This document shows, one piece after another, positions 46,901 to 55,700 of a stretch of DNA of 64,000 nt. The translations under genes were made by a program, and so were the position numbers. Numbering within the stretch: the stretch's first letter is position 1; each line of letters opens with the position of its first letter. Source of the DNA: Flaviramulus_B aquimarinus (GTDB taxonomy: Bacteria > Bacteroidota > Bacteroidia > Flavobacteriales > Flavobacteriaceae). The notes below the pieces were generated by a model. It saw only the letters and a list, made by a program, of their open reading frames with translations, ran no database searches and was not told where the DNA came from. Location of the stretch: assembly GCF_039543205.1 (NCBI RefSeq), contig NZ_BAABJH010000007.1, forward strand, positions 242,642-306,641, given 5' to 3'.

Positions 46901-49205
46901 GTGTAATTGGTGTTACACTAGCGTTACTTGTAATACTTGTGCCAGCACTAAAGTCTTTTGTGATATCGGCTGCAGTTGAAGTTCCACCATCATCATGACC
47001 CCACATTAAAAAGGTTTTGTCTGCAAAAAAGGTATTGGTATTTAAGCTATTATTAGTTGCAATGTCCTTAATACCAACAGTAATATCATTAGTTGTATTT
47101 ATAGTTTTTGATTGCTTTTGGTTTAACTCTGAAGTGTCGTCACGCCCAATACCAGTAACATTATAGTTAAAGGCAGCAGCATCGTCTGATTGATCCCATA
47201 TTATGGTGTTATCAGAATCTACATAATCTTGGGATGTACCATTTACACCAATTGTTATTCCGTATTTTATACCTAAATAGGATTCTATTTGCCATCTTTC
47301 AGCTTGTGGTACTTTATAATTATAGACAATCATTTCTGCAATACCACCATCCCATCGGGTTGAAGAGGATGATAGGTCGGCTCCAATACCAGCGGTAAAA
47401 TTTCCGGAAAGTGTATTTGCATTGGTATTAACACCTGGTACAGTTTGTAAATTACCATTTATAAGTAATCTACTTTTATCTGCTGCTAAATGTCTGTAAT
47501 TAATCAAGTATGGTGTTCCACTAGTAGTTGCGGTTAAATCATTACTGACTACACCAGATGTAGATGAAGCACTATCCGTATAACTCCCTTGAAATGTAGT
47601 TGCAGCCGTTTGCTCTACATAAACAGAACCATTAGCAGCATTATCTAAGTCTATTAAGCTTTTTGTTGAACTATATGTCCCTTCTGCAACAGCAAAAATG
47701 GTAATTTCATCATTGGTAGCAGTGCTAGCAGCCATTTCATGGCTGGTACCATCAAAATCTACGGTTGGATTAAAGTTTATAGTGTTGTCTTTAAATATGG
47801 GTTTGTTAACTCCTGTTGTTTGAGTGGCATCATTAGTGTTGACTGTGTTATCTAACCAATTTAAAACTTGGTCATTATTTACAGCAGCAACACTTGCAGC
47901 TTGCTCTACACCAGTATCGGCTTTTAACCATAGTTCTAAATTGGTGGTAATACCTCCAGGGCCTACAGTTTGTGTTGGTGAGGTAGCAAAATCTATTATC
48001 TGTAATTCATTGCCAACTGTTGCACCGCTACCACCAACTCTTGCAGACCAATACTCGGCTTGTGTCAATGTATTTATTTTATAGTTTCTCCATCCTCTAC
48101 CGTAACCTTGCCCAGTACCACTATGATATGTTGAACCAACAATCATAGATTGACTCACGTCAGTTAAGCCTGCAGATGTAATATCAACTGTAGCATTGCC
48201 TACTGTAGCATCAGAAAATCTGGTTACAGTAACATCGCTGTTATTTAAAATATGTACAAAATGTCTGTTAGTGCCATCAGAATCATGAGCGGTATGAAAC
48301 GTCCAGTCTACACTTCTGTCATCACTACCTTTGTTTGTTGACGGCCAGTTATCACCGTGGGCATCATTAGATCCGCCTGTTGCGGTATCGCCTCTATGTT
48401 GTGAGAAAATTATTGAGTTAGCCCAATCGCTAACATCAGTTGCTGTTCCAGAAGATCCATCAGAATCATCATTTAATGTAATTGTACCTGTTTCTGCACT
48501 TACATTTCCAGAATCGCCATGTAGAACGGTCCAGTTTGATCCTGTAAATTCCACTAATGTTATATATACTCTAACGTTAGGGGTGTTAGTTCCTCCTTTT
48601 TCCACTCTTAGGTTGGTACTACTTGTTAAATAGGCAATGGCAGTTCCAGAATCTGCATTATCAGTTGCAGAATCATTCATAATTCCTGTTATAAAAGGAA
48701 TACATTTGTCTTTATTTGTTATACTAGCAGAAATAAGTTCGTCCGAAGTATAAGTACCTCCATTTAAGTCAACCGCAAAACGCTCTCTTACAATAAATTC
48801 ATTATTACCTCCAACTGTACCTGTATACTCCCAAAGCGTAGTATTAAATCGTGTAGTTTCTAATTGTGAACCAGCCTCGCGATAATATGTAATCGTATTT
48901 CCAGCTGTTAAAACGCGAGCGCCTGCCATATCATCACCTTCTCTAACGGCAGTAGAGCCGCTTGGTCCTCCGTGTGTTTTTCTGTTATTTGATGGTAAAG
49001 CAAAGGCGCTAGCTGTAGAAGTAACAGCGGTAAAACCTGTAGTGATGTTAGTCACTTCAGCGTATCCACTAGCTTCAGCAGTTCCATCATTGGCAACATC
49101 ATCTTGGACTTCTTGTATTCTGAAATCTTGTGCTGTTGAGAGCGCACAAACACTTAAAAATATTCCTAATAGAATATAGTTTGAAAGCGTAGAAACCTTT
49201 TTCAT
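43986..49205 (-). CDS. Giant secreted LamG protein with T9SS type A domain, 1739 aa
   Basis: A 1739-residue exported protein. The signal peptide ends CALSTAQ. A beta-rich N-terminal region (about 30-415) is rich in T/S/D/G. Next is a first LamG-like domain (about 418-635; LWLKADTGV, WLDNTVNTNDATQTT, DGGIAEMIVYNYKV). A DUF8202-like segment follows (about 635-800; SYLGIKYGITIGVNG, VTGIGRDDTSEL), then a second LamG (about 850-1075; SVFFDGSDSYLTAGD, ISAWVRRDSLK, EWHHIAATYN, NIDEVRVWNVAL). The module shared with the 1073-aa protein comes next (about 1120-1640), and a T9SS type A domain ends the protein. Probable surface or matrix protein; ligand unknown. Confidence 0.85.
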   Translation of the reverse strand: MKKVSTLSNYILLGIFLSVCALSTAQDFRIQEVQDDVANDGTAEASGYAEVTNITTGFTAVTSTASAFALPSNNRKTHGGPSGSTAVREGDDMAGARVLTAGNTITYYREAGSQLETTRFNTTLWEYTGTVGGNNEFIVRERFAVDLNGGTYTSDELISASITNKDKCIPFITGIMNDSATDNADSGTAIAYLTSSTNLRVEKGGTNTPNVRVYITLVEFTGSNWTVLHGDSGNVSAETGTITLNDDSDGSSGTATDVSDWANSIIFSQHRGDTATGGSNDAHGDNWPSTNKGSDDRSVDWTFHTAHDSDGTNRHFVHILNNSDVTVTRFSDATVGNATVDITSAGLTDVSQSMIVGSTYHSGTGQGYGRGWRNYKINTLTQAEYWSARVGGSGATVGNELQIIDFATSPTQTVGPGGITTNLELWLKADTGVEQAASVAAVNNDQVLNWLDNTVNTNDATQTTGVNKPIFKDNTINFNPTVDFDGTSHEMAASTATNDEITIFAVAEGTYSSTKSLIDLDNAANGSVYVEQTAATTFQGSYTDSASSTSGVVSNDLTATTSGTPYLINYRHLAADKSRLLINGNLQTVPGVNTNANTLSGNFTAGIGADLSSSSTRWDGGIAEMIVYNYKVPQAERWQIESYLGIKYGITIGVNGTSQDYVDSDNTIIWDQSDDAAAFNYNVTGIGRDDTSELNQKQSKTINTTNDITVGIKDIATNNSLNTNTFFADKTFLMWGHDDGGTSTAADITKDFSAGTSITSNASVTPITQKWKMVVTDSVPTIKLSIPESMVSGTNAGGEDYVMIVADDASFTTNVTSATMEDVGSELEVDFYFEGTKFITFGSTTEIDLGDRSVFFDGSDSYLTAGDVNDLANMDYTISAWVRRDSLKMDIVSKRNYFHEAPGPPSETYTHGYAFRINSTGQFRMVWRDPVDATNNIMQTDATIPWNEWHHIAATYNSSEGLLGTTRLYIDGILEDTDDTLDPIDTPSDAHFMIGAAHHIKRQQRAKGNIDEVRVWNVALSSDQIRYIINQEIEKNNILGTDYADGKVIPTSITKNEIVPIPWNNLIAYYPMSTQVFGSIKDESNSGNDASMINFDGIDTQTAPLPYVSTQDGAWDTSATWVNGDVQYLPGVDTYLVQEETIDYNIVQINHAVTMENKDTSLIPAANNDNRTVLGLMINSGGDLEVVGDTSAGEGNALTVSHYLKIDGTLDLEGESQLIQTTDSDFDTTSTGTLERDQQGTSSTYIYNYWCSPVAPTSNGSYTLPDIINNVSFLTSGYNGTTAPANADYWIWKYANLTADTYSLWQHVRSTGSLLVGQGFTMKGPGTVTTDQNYILQGQPNNGDFSLSIAAGSDYLIGNPYPSALDADEFIKDNISAADGGKAGNTDNVINGVLYFWDHFSDNTHKLAEYEGGYATYTLMGGAVAVNNDVRINSAAGGSGTKEPERYIPVGQGFFVSAILDTDVTGNVSPVDGGTILFKNSQRVFQKEEVTVDNTGSVFTKSTKKGNVIKSKAVDTRQKIRLMFDSPKGYHRQLLVGVDQNASNDFDLGYDGPLNESNKEDMYWKLGPENLVIQAVNNFNPDQILPLGMKIAKNGLATIRIDKLENVSDLDIYIHDKELNVYHNLNESSYQLSLDSGEYQDRFEITFSNPQLLSTDDVLNDNLEVYYSNEKERIIINNPTLKHIQSIKMYSILGQLVLESNINSNENYLEISKKQIHTGIYIIKLKSENSIISKKVQIH

Positions 49206-49219
49206 AGGTGGTTAAATTT

Positions 49220-49235
49220 TTAGTTTGGGGACTAA
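49220..49235 (-). promoter_or_regulatory. Leader hairpin of the 1739-aa gene
   Basis: On the minus strand TTAGT-CCCCAA-ACTAA forms a short stem in the 5' leader, 15 nt before the ATG. It matches the leader element of the 1073-aa gene. Confidence 0.45.
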
Positions 49236-49244
49236 TTATTTACG

Positions 49245-49293
49245 CAAACATAGAGTAAAGGTCTATGAAATGCAAAAAAAATCGATGAAATAC
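49245..49293 (-). promoter_or_regulatory. Promoter and paired direct-repeat operator of the 1739-aa gene
   Basis: The minus-strand -7 box is TATGTTTG (49245-49252). Two direct repeats, written on the plus strand, are TCTATGAAATGC (49262-49273) and TCGATGAAATAC (49282-49293). They have an exact 20-bp period, an A8 spacer, and a 9-bp gap to the -7 box. The distal 12-mer is identical to the first repeat before sulfatase 3. Orientation relative to transcription is opposite to that at the sulfatase promoters. Confidence 0.55.
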
Positions 49294-49605
49294 ATATATT
49301 TAAAAATATAATTTTTGTAAAAATTAATAACTATCTCATTATCAATTTATTATGATTTTTTTGTTTTTTTTAAAATTTAGTACCAATTGAGATTAAATTA
49401 ATAGTTTGGAAATGACAACAATACACATGTAAGTTTTAGATGATAAAATTAGTATAGATTTAAATAAAAGGTCATTTTAATATAGGAACCCACACCTCTT
49501 ATTTAGTATTGTTATATTTAATCGATAAGTCACAAACTGATTTTTTTTTGTTCATTAAAATATAAAGGGTTGAAAATCTATATTTTAAACCATGTATTAT
49601 AATTT

Positions 49606-49647
49606 GTAATGTTAATAAAAACAATATAATGTTAAAAAATACATTTG
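49606..49647 (+). promoter_or_regulatory. Probable promoter of sulfatase 1 with a diverged repeat pair
   Basis: TACATTTG (49640-49647) fits TAnnTTTG. Upstream, the 9-mer TAATGTTAA occurs at 49607-49615 and 49627-49635, a 20-bp period, in the same phase to the -7 box as the repeats of sulfatases 2 and 3 but with different bases. The ATG is 62 nt downstream of the box. Confidence 0.4.
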
Positions 49648-49709
49648 GTCATTGGTACTTTTCTTTTTGAAAAACATTACTTTGGTGAACCAACCAATCC
49701 TTATATACA

Positions 49710-52700
49710 ATGAAATCAACAAAGTATTCATGTTTATTGCTATTCACTTTATTTTTTAATCCTCTCTTTTCTCAAACAGACCCGAATATAATTTTAATTA
49801 TTGCAGACGATATGGGCTGGTCGCAAGTTAGTACTGGGTTAACCAATCTTAATAATCCAAGTGATTTTTATGAAACACCCACAATAGAAACCTTAGCTAG
49901 CGAAGGCATTGCTTTTCCTTATGGCTATGTTAATGGTGCCAATTGTGCGCCAACTCGAGCAGCTTTATTAAGCGGGCAATATGCAGCAAGACCTACAAAT
50001 AATGTTTTTAATGTTTATGATTTGAATAGGGGGAATACCAGTTCAAATTCAACATTAATTGGTCCAGATATGGGATTGGCATCAAATAATAATATTGATG
50101 AAATTCCATCTAGTGCCATAACTATTGCTGAAACCATGAAGACTGCTGGATATGTAACTGCACATTGGGGCAAGTATCATGTTGGAGAAAATGAAGCATC
50201 CAACACCTCAAACAATGCACCCACAGATCAAGGCTTCGATTATAATTATGGAGGCGGTACAGCAGGAGCACCTGGGAGTTATTTTGCTTCAAGTAACTCT
50301 CCTTATACATTTAGTAGTAGTATTGGTCCGGAATTAGATACTTATGCAGCGCCTTACACTCTTGCTGAGTCAATAGCACTCTCAGTAAACGGAGATAATG
50401 CTTTAGAAGGAACTCCAAAACATGTTACAGATGCTATGGCTGACGCTGCTATAGATTTTATGGAAACAGAAAAGAATAATGCCTTCTTTATGCATTTTAG
50501 TAATTATGCAATTCATGGTCCTTTTAATCAAGCTAATGCACGTCCTGATTTATATGCAAAATACGATGTTAAAACACCAAGTCAAATAGGTCATGACAGC
50601 AAAGGTCAAGCAGCTATCGCTGAGGGCATGGACCAAACCATTGGAAGATTAATTGATTATTTAAAAACAACTGAAGATCCTAGAAACCCAGGTAGTATGT
50701 TATCTGAAAACACTTTAGTGTACTTTATTTCAGATAATGGAGGTGCTATAAGTTCAGATGATGCAGGACCATTAAGAGGTATGAAAGGTGAATATTATGA
50801 AGGCGGAATAAGATCGGTAACTTTTGCTTGGTCTGAAGCCTCTTGGTTAGCAAATAAAGGTACTGTTAATACAACACCAATTCAGGCTTTTGATTTATAT
50901 CCAACTTTTGTTGAAGCTGCTGGAGGGACTTTACCTAGTAATTATGATATAGATGGTGCTAGTCAATGGCAAATGCTAACCAACGGAACAAGTATGAGCA
51001 GAGAGGCTATATATTGGCATTTCCCTGGATATCTTATTGATTCTAAGCGTGATTCAAGACCTGTATCTGTAGTTAGAAAAGGGGATTATAAATTAAGATA
51101 CAATTATGAAACACTATCATATGAATTATTTAATTTAATTAATGATATCAGTGAAGGTGCTAACCTATTGGCGGGGAGTCCAGATCAAGCTACATTAATA
51201 ATAGGTAATGATATGAGTACACTATTAAGAAATCATTTAATAGATACCTCTGCACCATTACCAACTTATAGAAGTGATGGAACAACGGTTCCATTACCAT
51301 ATATTATAGATGTTAATGGAGGTGTACCAAATTCATCAGATGGTTGCCAGGCAGTTAATGGTTATCAAGCTTATTGGGATTTTGATATAGCAGAAGGCGC
51401 AGATGATGCTTCAGCTAATAGTAATAACCCAAACCCTATTAATGGAACGTTGTCTTATGATACAGTTGATTTTAAAGAAGGTGACCAATCAGTTGTTTTT
51501 AACGGTTCTGTAGACATTAATTATAGTTCAGTTACATTCATGTCGCCAGCACTGACCTCTAGATCAGTCACTGCATGGATAAAACCAACAAGTTTAACCG
51601 GAATACAAGAAATTTTTGATGAAGGCGGAAGTGATAAGGGAATTGCAATGAGGTTAAACGGATCAAATATAGAATCTATTGTAAGAAGTACAGTGTCTAT
51701 TGCTGATAGTTTATCAGCAGCTTTTCCTAATGATGGCGATTGGCATCATGTAGCCTTAGTATATGATGGTACAAATACAACACATAAATTATTTGTTGAT
51801 GGAGTAGAAGTTGCAGCAAGTGCATCGGCTCCTGTTTCGTTAGATTCTCACAATGAAACCGGAGGCGGAATAGGTGGTGTTATTGGTAGCTGGGACAGTT
51901 TTGTAAATGCTGCAGATAGCTATTTTATTGGTAAAATGGATGCCTATGCAGTGTATGACTCCGTATTAAGTGATACCGATGTGGCAACATCAGCATGTGT
52001 AAGTACTGGTGGTAACCCTACAGCTGGATGTCAAGCTACTACTGGTTTTGATGCCTATTTGGATTTTGATTCTGTAAGTAACGCTAATGATGCCTCAGGA
52101 AATAATCATGATCCTGTATCTGTTACTGGCTCTATGAGTTATGATAATATAGATTTCCAAGAAGGTGATCAATCGGCTATATTTAATGGTGCTACAAAAG
52201 TGCAATATAATGATGGTACGTTTCTTAATGAAGCGAAAACTAATAGAACTGTTTCGGTTTGGTTAAAGCCTGATGCTTTAAACGGTGGTATACAAAACAT
52301 TTATGATGAAGGAAGTAATTGGAAAGGGATAACTTTAAGATTGAATGATAATAAAATTCAGGCAAGAGCAAATCAAAATACTGGATTGATAAGTGCATTT
52401 GTAGAAGCAGACTTTGATGCAACTATGGATGGAGAATGGCATCATGTTGTTTTAGTATTTGAAGGAGGAGTGCGTTTAACTCTTTATGTTGATGGAGTAG
52501 AAGAGGCAACAGATATCACAGACATTCCAACAAGCAAAGATATTGCCGGTAATGCTGGTGGAATTGGAGGTGTTTTTGGGACCGATACATTTGATTCAAA
52601 TTCAAATTCAAATCATCACTATTATAATGGGAAAATGGATGCTTTTGCAATATATGATTACGCACTAACTTTAACAGATATTGAAGCTAATGCATGTTTA

Positions 52701-55700
52701 AATAATGTAGTTGCAGATGCTGGTCCAGATGTAACTATATGTGATGGAGATTCAATAATTTTGACAGCTTCCGGAGGAACGTCTTATCTATGGAGTACCG
52801 GAGCTACAACAGCCAGTATAACAGTGAGTCCATCAGCCACAACAACCTATACTGTAACAGCTTTTGATGGCGGTAATTCAGATGATGATGATGTCATAGT
52901 AACTGTTAATCCACTACCGACAGCAGATGCCGGAGTAGACATAACGATTTGCGATGGAGATTCTACAACCTTAACAGCCAGTGGAGGCGATACCTATTTA
53001 TGGAGTACTGGTGCCACTACAGCGATTATTAACGTAAGTCCAACGTCCACAACAACATACACCGTTACAGTAACATCCAATGGTTGTAGCGCAGATGATG
53101 ATGTGATTGTGACAGTTAACCCATCACCGCTAGCCAATGCGGGAGCTGATATAACGATTTGTGAAGGCGATACAACCATATTGACCGCTACAGGGGGCGA
53201 CACCTATTTATGGAGCACAGGAGCAACCACGGCAAGTATTAATGTGTCACCAAGTTCAACAACCATTTATACGGTAACAGCCACATCAAATGTATGTAGT
53301 TCCAATGACGATGTCCAAGTAACAGTTAACCCGTTACCAATAGCGAACGCAGGTTCAGATGTATCCATATGTGAAGGTAGTACAACCACGTTAACAGCCT
53401 CAGGCGGCGATACCTATTTATGGAGTACGGGAGCTACCACGGCAAGTATTAATGTAAGTCCAAGTTCAACAACGACATACTCCGTTACCGTTACAACTAA
53501 TGGTTGTAGTACTAACGATGATGTTGAAGTAGTAGTCAATCCGTTACCAATAGCTAATGCAGGTTCAGATGTAACGATTTGTGAAGGCGATACAACCACA
53601 TTAACAGCCTCTGGTGGAGATACCTATTTGTGGATCACAGGAGCTACAACAGCAAGTATCAATGTAAGCCCGAGTTCAACAACGACCTATTCCGTAACCG
53701 TAACCACCAATGGTTGTAGCTCTAATGACGATATTGAGGTCACTGTAAATGCTGCACCAATAGCCAATGCAGGATTAGATGTAACGATTTGCGAAGGCGA
53801 TTCAACAACATTGACAGCTACAGGAGGCGGAACTTATTTATGGAGCACAGGAGCCACAACAGCGAGTATCTCTGTAAGTCCGAGTTCAACAACCATTTAT
53901 ACGGTAACAGCCACATCAAATGGATGTAGCGCTAATGACGATGTTGAGGTTACAGTAAATTCAATTCCAATAGCCAATGCAGGATCAGATGTAGCGATTT
54001 GTGAAGGCGATACAACCACGTTAACAGCCTCAGGAGGCGATACTTATTTATGGAGTACAGGAGCCACAACAGCAAGTATAAATGTAAGTCCAAGTTCGAC
54101 GACTACATATTCTGTAACTGCAACCACCAATGGATGTAGTTCCAATGATGATGTTGAGGTCACTGTAAATGCTGCACCAATAGCCAATGCAGGTTCAGAT
54201 GTATCCATATGTGAAGGTGATTCAACAATACTGACAGCTACAGGCGGCGGAACCTATTTATGGAGTACAGGAGCAACAACTGCTAGTATCTCTGTAAGCC
54301 CAACCACAACAACCATTTATACGGTAACAGCCACATTAAATGGATGTAGTTCCAATGATGATATTACAGTAACAGTTAACCCGTTACCAATAGCGAACGC
54401 AGGTTCAGATGTATCCATATGTGAAGGTAGTACAACCACCTTAACAGCCTCAGGCGGCGATACCTATTTATGGAGTACGGGAGCTACCACGGCAAGTATT
54501 AATGTAAGTCCAAGTTCAACGACTACATATTCCGTAACCGTAACCACCAATGGCTGTAGTGCTAATGATGATGTTGAGGTTACGGTAAATTCAATTCCAA
54601 CGGCAAATGCTGGGTCAGATGTAGCGATTTGTGAAGGCGACACAACCACATTGACAGCTACAGGCGGCGATACCTATTTATGGAGTACGGGAGCTACCAT
54701 GGCAAGTATTAATGTAAGTCCAAGTTCAACAACAACCTATTCCGTAACCGTAACCACCAATGGCTGTAGTGCTAACGATGATGTTGAGGTCACAGTAAAC
54801 CCTTTACCAATAGCCAATGCTGGGTCAGATGTAACGATTTGCGAAGGTGATTCAACCATATTGACAGCTACAGGAGGCGGAACTTATTTATGGAGCACAG
54901 GAGCCACAACAGCGAGTATCTCTGTAAGTCCGAGTTCAACAACCATTTATACGGTAACAGCCACATCAAATGGATGTAGTTCAAATGATGATGTTACTGT
55001 AACTGTTAATTCAGCACCAACAGCAAACGCAGGTTCAGATATATCCATATGTGAAGGCGATACAACTACATTAACAGCCTCAGGCGGAGACACCTATTTA
55101 TGGAGCACAGGAGCCACAACAGCTAGCATAAATGTGTCACCAACTACAACGACAGTTTATACGGTAACAGTATCTTATAATGGATGCGGTATAAGCGCCA
55201 ACGATGATGTCACTGTAACAGTAAACACCATTCCAACAGCAGATGCAGGTTCAGATGTAACTATATGTCAAGGAGACACAACCACATTAATAGCTTCAGG
55301 CGGTGGCACCTATTTATGGAGTACAGGAGCAACAACTGCTAGTATCAATGTAAGCCCGAGTTCAACAACCATTTATACGGTAACAGTCACATCAAATGGA
55401 TGTAGTTCAAATGACGATATTATAGTAACAGTTAACCCGTTACCAATAGCGAACGCAGGTTTAGATGTATCCATATGTGAAGGTAGTACAACCACATTGA
55501 CAGCTACAGGCGGCGATACCTATTTATGGAGTACGGGAGCTACCACGGCAAGTATTAATGTAAGTCCAAGTTCAACGACTACATATTCCGTAACCGTAAC
55601 CACCAATGGCTGTAGTGCTAATGATGATATTGAGGTTACGGTAAATTCAATTCCAACGGCAAATGCTGGGTCAGATGTAGCGATTTGTGAAGGCGACACA

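Larger units (their letters stand above)
49206..49709. other. Intergenic region between divergent giant-protein and sulfatase genes
   Basis: About 500 nt, very AT-rich. It holds the minus-strand leader hairpin, promoter and operator near 49220-49293, and the sulfatase 1 promoter near 49606-49647. Between these I see no ORF or RNA gene. A lone TCGATAAGTCAC at 49522 resembles the operator motif but has no 20-bp partner. Confidence 0.5.

Noticed and set aside
49522..49533. TCGATAAGTCAC as an operator site of sulfatase 1
   Set aside because: It resembles the motif, but it has no partner at 20-21 bp and no -7 box nearby.
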